A stretch of DNA of 64,000 nucleotides from DASZUK01 sp035547695 (GTDB lineage Bacteria; Actinomycetota; Acidimicrobiia; Acidimicrobiales; RAAP-2): the NCBI GenBank assembly GCA_035547695.1, contig DASZUK010000062.1, forward strand, positions 62,001 to 126,000. The letters are read 5' to 3'. Below the pieces are notes generated by a model. That model was not told the origin of the DNA. It saw nothing but the letters and a program-made list of their open reading frames with translations, and ran no database searches. Within the stretch, counting starts at the first letter, position 1. Every line of letters begins with the position of its first letter. Below are positions 1 to 7,488 of the stretch, piece after piece. The position numbers and the translations under genes are program-made.

Positions 1-821
1 GGCGTCGTCGTGCGCGCCGCGAACGACTCGCCCAAGGCCCCGGCACACAAGGCATGAAGCGAAGCTTCGAGCGGGTCGACGGCTGCCCGGTAGCGGTCGT
101 CGTGGCCCCGAGCCAGGGTGACGTGGCGGACCGGTTCGGGTCCCTCCTCCAAGCAGGCAATGAGGTCATGCAAGGTCGCCAGGCCGGGTAGGTGGCGCTC
201 GTCGAGCACGCTCAGGGCAGCCGAGAGGATGGCCTCTTCGGTGTCGGAGACCGGTCCACGGCGGTTGAGGCTGATCAGTGCGGCCACCATGGTCAGCCGA
301 CGGCCGTGGGCGTCGGCCAAGAGCTTGCGCCGGGCCTTGCCAGTGAGCCGGCCGGCGGCTGCCGCGGCGGCGCCCGGGTCGACCACGTTGAGGGTGCCCT
401 GTCCCCGGCCGAGGCGGACCACGTTGCCACCGAGCGCCTCAATGAGTTGCACGTAGTCGGGTTTCAAGTCCCCGAAGATGAGCGGGAGCGTCCCGAACCC
501 GGCCAGTCCGAGCGCCATCCGCCGAATCACCGTCGACTTGCCCAGGCCGGGCTTGCCCAAGAGAAAGAGGCTTGGGGTACTGATGAGCCCAGCGCGGGTG
601 AACCACGAGATCGGGTCGCAACAGACCGTTGCTGAGGTCCGGAGGTCCCGACCGAGCGGCACCCCCACCATGGGCGTGCCCGAACCGGCGATATAGGGCC
701 ACAGGCCGCAGACCTGGCGGGTGGTGCCTCGCCACTCGGCTGGCGCCTCGGTCCAGGCGACCCGGCCCCCTCCCCGGCCCGCCCAGCCTCGTGCCGGCGC
801 CGTGACCCCGGCGTTCCTCAT
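1..821 (-). CDS. VirB4/TraC-like conjugation ATPase, C-terminus beyond left edge
   Basis: The first 273 residues of an ATP-binding protein are present; the rest lies beyond base 1. A Walker A loop, GKPGLGKST, is near residue 95 and is followed by a typical P-loop ATPase core (PLIFGDLKPDYVQL). Its place at the end of an operon that encodes channel and wall-hydrolase proteins fits a VirB4/TraC-type motor that powers DNA or protein transfer at the membrane. The start is ATG at 821, which overlaps the stop of the upstream SCO6880-type gene as ATGA, so the two are probably translated together. Walker B and the C-terminal domain cannot be checked here, so a TraG/VirD4-type coupling protein is not excluded. 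Confidence 0.75.
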   Translation of the reverse strand, partial: MRNAGVTAPARGWAGRGGGRVAWTEAPAEWRGTTRQVCGLWPYIAGSGTPMVGVPLGRDLRTSATVCCDPISWFTRAGLISTPSLFLLGKPGLGKSTVIRRMALGLAGFGTLPLIFGDLKPDYVQLIEALGGNVVRLGRGQGTLNVVDPGAAAAAAGRLTGKARRKLLADAHGRRLTMVAALISLNRRGPVSDTEEAILSAALSVLDERHLPGLATLHDLIACLEEGPEPVRHVTLARGHDDRYRAAVDPLEASLHALCAGALGESFAARTTT

Positions 822-2305
822 AACAGCTCCCTGACACTGGCCGGCACCCGGAGGTGGCTGGGAAGGACGAAGCCCAGGGGAAGGCCGGCCACGAAGGCAG
901 CGGATTGGCTGCCATAGGCGCGGCGCAGGCGAAGCCGGGCGGTGGTCCCCAAGTTCTCGACCGCGGCGGCGGCCACGTCGAGGTCGGCGTCCTCGGCCAC
1001 GGTGGCAGTCACGACCATGGCGAAGCGCACCACGCCTGCGCCCTGAGCTTCTTCCTGGGCCGAGCGGTCGGCCGCCTGCTTGCTGATGGCGTCCCGGGCC
1101 CGGCCGAACCGCTTGGCGTGCATCGAGAACTGGGCGTCGAGACGGTCTCGCTCGACCGTCCGGGTGGCCGAGGCCGGGTCGTGGGGGCGATAGAGCAGGG
1201 TCACCCGCTTGCGGGCGATGTCGCCGTGCGGCGCGACCAAAGGTTCGAGGACCGAGGAGAAGACATGGCCCGACGGCGCCTCACACATCACCCAGACCAC
1301 CGAGACGGCGCTGTCGTGTCGGTAGTGGTCCCAGCACTCTTCGGCTGCTATTGGCCCGGCGTCGGGCCACGCAATGCCCGCGCCACCGAGTCCGGTGGTC
1401 TCGATCAGGGGATGAGCGGCCGGGTCGTAGGCAATGCGGACGGCCGCCGCCAGCTCGGCCATGGCCATGGGCCGGGCCGACCCCGCCCCGGTCGAGCCCA
1501 GCGAGCGGGTGAGAGCGGGCAGGCGGTGGCCGATCTCGACCGCCATGTCCCCTGTGTTCCGCCGGCCCGTGCCTCCTCGTCCGAGGGTGCTCCAGGTCAG
1601 CGCGATCCGGCACGAGATGGCGGCGGACCCCGCCGGATAGGAGGCCACGATCCGTCGCAGTACGTCCTGGGCCAGCGCGGGGGCAGCGGCGTCGAGCCGC
1701 TGACCCACCTCACGAGCAAGCCGGGTTCCGGTGTCCGGCGCGCTTTCGATGGTCACGCTGGCCGCCACCAGCCCCGGCTCGTGGGCCAGCCCGGCCAGCC
1801 AGCTCCCCCAATGGGCCACCCGGTTGTCGACCTCCGCCGCGTCCACCAGCGCTGCCCCGTCGGGCGAGGTCGAGATGACCGTCGAGAGGTGGCCGACCCC
1901 CCGGTGGCGCAGCAGCACGAAGGGACGTCCCCAGGCATCGAGTGCCTCGGTCGCCTCTACGCTGGCTGCGAGGCCGGGCAGCGAGCAGCGACCGTGCCCG
2001 GTGCGCGACAGCGGTCCAGAGCGGTAGAGGTGCTGGCCGGTGGCCTTGCCGTGCTGCCAGGACAGGCGCAGCCCGATCCAGCCGAAGCCGTTCTTGCCGT
2101 GGCGGTCTCGGACTCCGAGAGGGACCAGCACCATGAGCGACAGTCCCAACATGGCTACGCCGGCCTGCCACATCACCATGAAGCCAATGAGCGAGGCGAC
2201 GATCCCGCCCAGCAGGGTGATGGTCCCGAGGGTGCCCAGCGGTCCGAGGCCGGGCGAGGACGGACGGCGCCAGTTGCCGTAGGTGCGGACGGTGGCCTCG
2301 GTCAT
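818..2305 (-). CDS. SCO6880-family conjugation/secretion protein
   Basis: A 495-residue protein. Two hydrophobic helices near the N-terminus (about residues 25-45 and 46-64) are followed by a soluble region with no recognised catalytic motif. The order of helix pair, then a long alpha/beta domain, directly before a VirB4-like ATPase, is that of the actinobacterial SCO6880 family, which resembles a fusion of a VirB3/PrgI-like membrane part with a VirB4-type N-terminal domain. It would then form the membrane anchor of the ATPase. The ATG at 2305 overlaps the stop of the channel gene upstream (ATGA), and its stop overlaps the ATPase start in the same way. The family name rests on recall of sequence style, not on a search. 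Confidence 0.7.
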   Translation of the reverse strand: MTEATVRTYGNWRRPSSPGLGPLGTLGTITLLGGIVASLIGFMVMWQAGVAMLGLSLMVLVPLGVRDRHGKNGFGWIGLRLSWQHGKATGQHLYRSGPLSRTGHGRCSLPGLAASVEATEALDAWGRPFVLLRHRGVGHLSTVISTSPDGAALVDAAEVDNRVAHWGSWLAGLAHEPGLVAASVTIESAPDTGTRLAREVGQRLDAAAPALAQDVLRRIVASYPAGSAAISCRIALTWSTLGRGGTGRRNTGDMAVEIGHRLPALTRSLGSTGAGSARPMAMAELAAAVRIAYDPAAHPLIETTGLGGAGIAWPDAGPIAAEECWDHYRHDSAVSVVWVMCEAPSGHVFSSVLEPLVAPHGDIARKRVTLLYRPHDPASATRTVERDRLDAQFSMHAKRFGRARDAISKQAADRSAQEEAQGAGVVRFAMVVTATVAEDADLDVAAAAVENLGTTARLRLRRAYGSQSAAFVAGLPLGFVLPSHLRVPASVRELL

Positions 2306-4005
2306 GCCGGCCCCGTCTCGTGTGCGCCCGGTGCGGCCGTGCCGTCGGGATCGTCATCGTCCCGATCCTCATCCGCTGCGCTCTGCCGGCTTCGGGCCTG
2401 TCCCATCTGACCGGTAGCCACTCCGATCTTGCGTCGGCGCGAGGCCGAGGACCCAGACGGTGCCATGCCAGGCGGGTGGGTCGTGGGGGGTGGGCTCGAC
2501 AGACCGGCCATGGCAGTCGAGGCGGGCGTGCCGGATGCCGCACCGGTGTCATCCGCACGGTTCGTTCCCGTGCCCGGACCATCCTGCGGCCCGTCGCCCG
2601 GGGCGGATCGACTGCCGGATGGGTCCGAGGCCGGGGTACCGGGAGCGGCGTTGCCGGGGGCTGACCCCCCGGCCGAGCTCGGCCCGCTGGCGGCCTCGGC
2701 GGTCGAACCCTCCGACGTCGACAGTGCGTCGCTGGTGTCGGTGCTCGACACAACGGCACCTGCCCCCGAGGGCCTCTCGGTGCTCTCTCCCGGTGGACCG
2801 GCGTCCTCGTGCGGTACCTCGGCTGCCTCGCCATCGTTCGGCTGAACGCTCCCGGTCGGTCCACCGCCGGAGGTGCCGGTGGTGCCGACAGTTGCATCGC
2901 CACCGCCACTGCCTGAACTTCCGCCGCTCCCATTGCCGCCGCCGGGCGCCCCGCCCGAGCCACCACCTCCTGACGGGCCGCCGCCCCGTCCGCTACCGCC
3001 GAGTGCTCCACCAACCGCACCGTCACCGGCTCCGGTGGCTGCCGCGCCCCCACCGGCCTCGGCGGCTGCCCCAGCCCCACCGGTGGCGGCGATGAGGGCG
3101 GCCCCGGTGGCGACTCCGATGGCCGCACCGGCCACCTCGGCTCCGCCCACCCCGCCGACACCCGAGACCATCGGGACTACGAAGCGGAGCAGGGCCGGCA
3201 GAGCGATAGCGGCCAAGACGATGAGGATGAGCCCCTGGATGGCCGCCAGCTCACTCCCGCCCGAGCCGGCCACCAGCTCGATGGCGGCGGCGTAGATGAT
3301 GGCGGCGGCTGGTTTGTAGAGCAAGAAGGCGAGCAGCCAGCCGGTGATCTTGCGGTTCCAGGATTTGCCGGTCTTGGTGATGGAGCTAGCCGCGGCAAGC
3401 GGCCAGACCCCGGCCAGCACCACGAGCAGAGCCGATCGGATGAGGAGCAGGGCTAACTGCACGACCATGCCCAAGATGGAGAGCAGGGCCAGGATGATGA
3501 CGAGGCCCGGTGCGGTGATCTCGGTGGTGGACAGCGTGCCCAGGTTGGTCAGCGCCGTGGTCCCATCGGTGCCGCCGGCGGCCTGGTTGATGATCCAGGT
3601 GCTGAAGGAGTCGGCTGCCACGCTCAGGCCGCCGATGACCGCCACCCCTGCACCGATGACGAGGAGGGTGGTGAGCAGGCCCATCCCCGCGTCCTTGGCG
3701 GCATCGGGGCGACGTTCCCAGGCCAGACGACCGGCGGCGATCAAGAGGCCGAGCACTGCTACCGCGCCCACGAACCAGGACAACGACGACTGCAAGAAGC
3801 CCACCGTCGAGTTCCCGTCGATGCTGGGGGTGGGCACGGACACCCAGGCGCTGATGAGGACACGCAACATCTCGGTCTGGGCGTCGGCGAAGGCCGAGGC
3901 GATGGCCGAGATGATCCCAGAGGTGAGCGATCCGGTGAGCGAGCCCCCGACACCGCCTGCGGTCGAACAGACGAGGGTGATGACCGGCAGCGCGCAGGCA
4001 CCCAT
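2302..4005 (-). CDS. VirB6/TrbL-like polytopic membrane protein with disordered tail
   Basis: A 567-residue protein. The first 300 or so residues hold about six to eight hydrophobic segments (for example FVGAVAVLGLLIAAG and LLTTLLVIGAGVAVIGG), as expected for a TrbL/VirB6 inner-membrane channel subunit. From about residue 320 the chain becomes a Gly/Ser/Thr/Pro-rich low-complexity tail of some 240 residues that ends in a charged RDDDDPD segment; the tail is probably disordered and cytoplasmic. The start overlaps the upstream gene by one base (TGATG) and the stop overlaps the SCO6880-type gene (ATGA). It probably forms the channel of the transfer apparatus. Exact helix count and topology need a predictor. 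Confidence 0.7.
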   Translation of the reverse strand: MGACALPVITLVCSTAGGVGGSLTGSLTSGIISAIASAFADAQTEMLRVLISAWVSVPTPSIDGNSTVGFLQSSLSWFVGAVAVLGLLIAAGRLAWERRPDAAKDAGMGLLTTLLVIGAGVAVIGGLSVAADSFSTWIINQAAGGTDGTTALTNLGTLSTTEITAPGLVIILALLSILGMVVQLALLLIRSALLVVLAGVWPLAAASSITKTGKSWNRKITGWLLAFLLYKPAAAIIYAAAIELVAGSGGSELAAIQGLILIVLAAIALPALLRFVVPMVSGVGGVGGAEVAGAAIGVATGAALIAATGGAGAAAEAGGGAAATGAGDGAVGGALGGSGRGGGPSGGGGSGGAPGGGNGSGGSSGSGGGDATVGTTGTSGGGPTGSVQPNDGEAAEVPHEDAGPPGESTERPSGAGAVVSSTDTSDALSTSEGSTAEAASGPSSAGGSAPGNAAPGTPASDPSGSRSAPGDGPQDGPGTGTNRADDTGAASGTPASTAMAGLSSPPPTTHPPGMAPSGSSASRRRKIGVATGQMGQARSRQSAADEDRDDDDPDGTAAPGAHETGPA

Positions 4006-4778
4006 CAGCGCACCCCCCAGGTGACGAAGCCGGCCAAGGTGCTGAGCGGCTCGGCCTCGGGGCCGTCGCCGCCCTGGTCGGTCAACTGGAGCTGCCAGTC
4101 CCCGCCGATCCAGCGCACGGTGAGGGGCACCATCAAGAAGCTGGCGTCGGTCCCGACCGTCACGACCTGGACCACCGCCTCGCTCGGCGAGTAACTCACC
4201 ATGTCAAAGCCGGCCAACTGACGCAGGGAGGGAGTGGCGGTTCCCGTCGAAGGGGGCAAAGACGATGCGGTGCTGGCTTGGGTACGCACTGCCACATACG
4301 CGGTGCGTCCGGCTCCAGCCACCACCTGGGCCTCGGTGACCGCCTGCCAGTCGGGGGCGAGGAGGTGGCGGTAGTCGATCTGGACGGCGGCCACTAACGC
4401 ACCGACGGGAGTGTGGGCGTAGCCGGTGGCGAGGCTTGCCGTCACCACCCGAGGCCCGGCCGAACTTGAGTACGGCAGCAGCACCCCCTGGTAGGGCTGC
4501 CAGGTGATTCCCGGCGGGGACGAAGTGGGAATGGCGCTCGACCCCGGTTTCGCGAGGTGCGGTGCCGGCGCCACCCTGAGCAGCGGCACCGAGCCAGCGG
4601 TGCGGGTGGCGGTCGGCGCGGGACTGGCTGGCCCGCGGACCACCACCCACAGGCCGAGCACCACTACAAGGGCCACCACCACGGCGGCGGCCAGGAACGA
4701 CCGGGTGCGCCAGGGACTCGGCGCTGGTTCCATCGAAAGACGGGCCATGGACAGGCGGCTCACTGGCATGCGGGCCAT
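4005..4778 (-). CDS. Single-pass membrane protein, possible VirB8/TcpC-like subunit
   Basis: A 257-residue protein with a basic N-terminus, one strong transmembrane helix (about residues 27-48, AAAVVVALVVVLGLWVVV), a Pro/Ala/Thr linker and a soluble extracytoplasmic domain. The end of that domain (VRWIGGDWQLQLTDQGG) looks like the last strands of an NTF2-like fold, which is the fold of VirB8 and TcpC periplasmic domains. That likeness is an inference from short patterns. The gene starts one base after the stop of the small two-helix gene and shares one base with the VirB6-like gene, so it belongs to the same transfer operon. Confidence 0.6.
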   Translation of the reverse strand: MARMPVSRLSMARLSMEPAPSPWRTRSFLAAAVVVALVVVLGLWVVVRGPASPAPTATRTAGSVPLLRVAPAPHLAKPGSSAIPTSSPPGITWQPYQGVLLPYSSSAGPRVVTASLATGYAHTPVGALVAAVQIDYRHLLAPDWQAVTEAQVVAGAGRTAYVAVRTQASTASSLPPSTGTATPSLRQLAGFDMVSYSPSEAVVQVVTVGTDASFLMVPLTVRWIGGDWQLQLTDQGGDGPEAEPLSTLAGFVTWGVR

Positions 4779-4779
4779 C

Positions 4780-5115
4780 TCAGATGAGCGAGCCGACGAT
4801 GGCCGAGGCCGAGGCGACCAGGATGCAGGCCCCGAGCACGTAGGCGATCCCGCTCATGTGCTCGCCGGCCATCCCCTGGCGGTGCGAGACCGCCATGCGT
4901 CCGGCGCAGATGAGGACGCCCACCACGCAGATGGCACAGACCACCCACGCCGCGTAGCTCATGGCGGTGACGATCCCCCCGGTCCCCGGTGGCTGGCTGC
5001 CCGAGCCGACCGAGGGCACGTCGGCCAGGATCACTCGGGAGGCCAGACCCCCCGAGGTCAACTGGCTCTCTGCACTGAGCAACCCTGACAACGGGGTGAT
5101 GACGGCGTGCAACAT
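4780..5115 (-). CDS. Small two-helix membrane protein, VirB2/TrbC-like position
   Basis: The ATG at 5115 is chosen because a strong ribosome-binding site (AAGGAGG) lies 8 bases before it; a longer reading of the frame has no such site. The product is 111 residues, with a first part rich in small residues and two hydrophobic helices near residues 56-76 (YAAWVVCAICVVGVLICAG) and 92-110, joined by a short basic loop. Size, helix pair and operon place match TrbC/VirB2-type pilin-like proteins or small channel subunits of Gram-positive conjugation systems. I see no diagnostic motif, so the role is inferred from context. Confidence 0.6.
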   Translation of the reverse strand: MLHAVITPLSGLLSAESQLTSGGLASRVILADVPSVGSGSQPPGTGGIVTAMSYAAWVVCAICVVGVLICAGRMAVSHRQGMAGEHMSGIAYVLGACILVASASAIVGSLI

Positions 5116-5129
5116 GACAGTGGCCTCCT

Positions 5130-5933
5130 TCAGCCGAGACGACGGGTGGACGAGAGGTCGGTGACGAGCGAGCGCAAGGAGCGCGGCAGGTGCGGCAGGG
5201 TGTCCTCGCCGAGCCGCCAGCCTTCGATCCAGCCGATGGCGGCCGAGCGGGGATAACCGCCGGCCACCAGCCGCGCCAGGGTCCGAAGGGCCTTGGGCGG
5301 CCGGCCGGGCGTGTCGGCCACGATCACGAGCCCCCCGACCCGCTCGGCCGAGGCGCCGGTGCCCGGCGCCAACTCGCGGGCGGCGAGGTCCTGGGCGGCC
5401 CGGAGCCCCGCCGCGTGGGACCGGGCCACGACCACTACCGGGGTTGTCCCGTGGAAGGCCGGCGTGGCTGGGTCGTAGGTGCCGAGGTCGGGTCCGCCGA
5501 AGGCCGCGGCCAGGGTCGAGGTGCCGGCCCCGCCGTGCGCCCCGAGCCAGCCGCACGGGCCGGCGCTGGTCCTCGTGATTGGGCGCGGCGTGGTCGGTCG
5601 ATCGACTGGGGGCGGCGGTCGGCGGGGTGGGTGCGGGTTGGCCGGGGCCTCGGGTGCGTCGTGCCAGGCGGAAGGCAGGTGGTCGAAGGGGAACAGGTTG
5701 AGGACGGTCCCGCTGACGACCCCCGCCCCGGCCAGGGTGGCGGCCGGGTCGAGGATGCCTTGGGGCCGGGTCACCACCAGCACCGCTTGGGCGCCGCACC
5801 CGGCGTAGGTGAGCGAGAGCGCCGGCAGCAGGTCGGCCAGGGCCACGTCGGCGGGCAGGATCACCTCGGCCTCGCCCACCGGGCCGCTGACCGTGACCGA
5901 CACCCCGACCTGCCGGTCCACGGTGCTGGTCAT
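5130..5933 (-). CDS. DUF6668-like protein with ubiquitin-like N-terminus
   Basis: A 267-residue soluble protein. Residues 1-80 (VSVTVSGPVGEAEVILPADV, then a short helix) resemble the ubiquitin-like fold of YukD/EsaB proteins of type VII secretion. A Pro-rich linker follows, then a domain that begins CGWLGAHGGAGTSTLAAAFGG, which looks like a degenerate P-loop (a ParA/MinD-like GxGG(x)GxST) without the usual lysine. The pattern is that of actinobacterial DUF6668 proteins found next to SCO6880-type genes. ATG at 5933 overlaps the wall-hydrolase stop (ATGA). It may be a nucleotide-independent regulator or assembly factor of the transfer machine; this is inference. Confidence 0.6.
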   Translation of the reverse strand: MTSTVDRQVGVSVTVSGPVGEAEVILPADVALADLLPALSLTYAGCGAQAVLVVTRPQGILDPAATLAGAGVVSGTVLNLFPFDHLPSAWHDAPEAPANPHPPRRPPPPVDRPTTPRPITRTSAGPCGWLGAHGGAGTSTLAAAFGGPDLGTYDPATPAFHGTTPVVVVARSHAAGLRAAQDLAARELAPGTGASAERVGGLVIVADTPGRPPKALRTLARLVAGGYPRSAAIGWIEGWRLGEDTLPHLPRSLRSLVTDLSSTRRLG

Positions 5934-6943
5934 CCGAACCGCCGGACGGACCAGGGGACCGATTGCCAGTAGGAGGAGGCGAGCGAGTCGATCCGCACCA
6001 CCGAGCCGGTGTCGGGGGCGTCGATCATCTCGTCTTGGCCCACATAGATGCCGATGTGGTCGAAGTCGCCGGGGTTCGAGGGATCGAGAGCGAAGCCGAT
6101 GACGTCGCCCGGCTCGATCTCCGAGCGGTCGACGGCCTGGCCCAAGGTGACCTGGATCTCCGAAGAGTGCGGGAGCTTGATCGTCCCGCCCGAGGCTTGG
6201 TAGACGGCGAAGAGGACGAGGCCCGAACAGTCGAAGCCGACGGTGCCCGCCCCCTGGTCGGTCCCGAGCGTCGGGCCGGCATAGGAGCCGCCGGCCCACG
6301 AGTAAGGCACGCCCAGTTGCGACTCCGCCGCCACGATCTCCGCCGAGGCGAACCCCGTCGTGCCCCCGACGGCTAGGGCGGCTGAGTACGTCGGGATGGC
6401 CGCCTCGACCTTTTGGATGTAGGCCGCCAATGCCGGATCGTCCGGGACGCCGCCCGCGTCGAGGACGTAGCGCGGCGAGTAGTCGTAGGCGGCGAGGACG
6501 AGGGCCAGGGTGTCCACGCCCGGCCCCTCCAGCGGGGCCAGCGCCGCCGCCGAGGCGCAGTTGTAGCGGCCCTGGGCCATCACGGCATCGGCCGGATTGA
6601 AGGGGCTCACGTTCCCGGTGCCGTCGTCGTCTTGGCCCCAGCTCGGCCAGGTGGTCGGCATGAACTGGGCCAGCCCCTCGGCTCCGGCGGACGAGACGGC
6701 GGTGGGATCCCAGTCCGACTCGACCGAAATCTGCGCGGCCAGGAAAGGGGCGGTAATGGTCGGGCAGAGCGAGCCCGCTTGCTCTAGCCAGGGGATGACG
6801 CCGGGCAGTGGAATGGCGCTCGTGTTGAGCGTGGAAGACGAGGACTCAGCCGTGGCCGAGGCCCCGCCAACGGCCGTCAGGCCGACCAGCCCCACGGCCA
6901 AGGCGAGGACGAACCCCATCGCGGCGAGAAGGACCTTGGTCAT
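5930..6943 (-). CDS. Bifunctional lytic transglycosylase / NlpC-P60 endopeptidase
   Basis: A 337-residue exported enzyme with an N-terminal signal or anchor helix (residues 4-27). Residues 50-180 form a lytic transglycosylase domain with the SLT motifs ISVESDWDP and AEGLAQFMPTTWPSWG, where the glutamate of VESDWDP is the expected catalytic acid. Residues 205-337 form an NlpC/P60 domain: VGFDCSGLVLF carries the catalytic cysteine and FDHIGIYVG the histidine. Such two-headed wall hydrolases (VirB1/TcpG-like) open the peptidoglycan for conjugation machines in Gram-positive bacteria. It is the first gene of the tight transfer operon and overlaps the next one (ATGA). Confidence 0.9.
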   Translation of the reverse strand: MTKVLLAAMGFVLALAVGLVGLTAVGGASATAESSSSTLNTSAIPLPGVIPWLEQAGSLCPTITAPFLAAQISVESDWDPTAVSSAGAEGLAQFMPTTWPSWGQDDDGTGNVSPFNPADAVMAQGRYNCASAAALAPLEGPGVDTLALVLAAYDYSPRYVLDAGGVPDDPALAAYIQKVEAAIPTYSAALAVGGTTGFASAEIVAAESQLGVPYSWAGGSYAGPTLGTDQGAGTVGFDCSGLVLFAVYQASGGTIKLPHSSEIQVTLGQAVDRSEIEPGDVIGFALDPSNPGDFDHIGIYVGQDEMIDAPDTGSVVRIDSLASSYWQSVPWSVRRFG

Positions 6944-7023
6944 CGGGACCCCTCACGGGGGCGCCGAACGAACAGGGCGCTGGTTGCGATCACGGCGGCG
7001 AACGGTCGGCGCCACCCCCGTCG

Positions 7024-7056
7024 TGGCGGGGGCAATTCGAGAAATTGCCCCCGCCA
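7024..7056. repeat. Perfect 14-bp inverted repeat, 5-base loop
   Basis: The arms TGGCGGGGGCAATT (7024-7037) and its exact reverse complement (7043-7056) are separated by CGAGA. The repeat lies in the divergent gap between the transfer operon (start 6943, minus) and a small plus-strand gene (7087). It could be an operator for both, a transcript hairpin, or part of a transfer origin. There is no T-run, so a simple terminator is less likely. Confidence 0.7.
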
Positions 7057-7086
7057 AGGGGCACCGACGACCGACCGTTCGCCGGC

Positions 7087-7476
7087 ATGGCCACCGTCGA
7101 CCTCGGCCCCACGCCGGTTACCCCTACGGGGGGTGAGCGTGCGGGCTCTGTTGGCTCAGATCAGACCGATGGCGTGCTGGCCGCGCTCGTCGCAGCGTCA
7201 GTGCCACCACCAGCAGTCGCTGCCCGTCGTCCCATCGACTTGCGATGGGTGGCCACGCTGCCGGCCGACACGCTCTTTCACCTGGCCGCCATCGCCAAGC
7301 ACTACGACCGCCGGGAGTTCAAGGACCCCCAGCTCGCCGCCGAGGAGCTGGCTGAGATGCTGTCCAAGGGCCAGCGCCCGGCGCTGGGCTGGTATCGGCG
7401 CCACCTGGCTCCCCGAGAGCGGCCGCCTACCTATCAGCCCCCCGAGCGCCCCTCGTCGCCAGGCCTCGGCGACTGA
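7087..7476 (+). CDS. Small hypothetical protein, divergent from transfer operon
   Basis: A 129-residue soluble protein that I do not recognise. After a low-complexity start, residues 50-115 look like a compact helical domain (LRWVATLPADTLFHLAAIAK, then HYDRREFKDPQLAAEELAEM and a Trp/Tyr/Arg-rich end). ATG at 7087 is preferred over the TTG at 7045, which sits inside the inverted repeat. No good ribosome-binding site is visible, so translation may be leaderless. The gene converges on the 3' end of the LysM-BTAD gene with a 12-base gap. It may encode a small regulator or accessory factor of the transfer locus. Confidence 0.5.
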   Translation: MATVDLGPTPVTPTGGERAGSVGSDQTDGVLAALVAASVPPPAVAARRPIDLRWVATLPADTLFHLAAIAKHYDRREFKDPQLAAEELAEMLSKGQRPALGWYRRHLAPRERPPTYQPPERPSSPGLGD

Positions 7477-7488
7477 ACAGCGACGCGC

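Noticed and set aside
854..2410. Long plus-strand frame of 518 codons opposite the SCO6880-type gene
   Set aside because: It is the antisense shadow of a clear membrane/transfer gene in GC-rich DNA; the product has shadow-type composition (Arg, Gly, His) and no domain.
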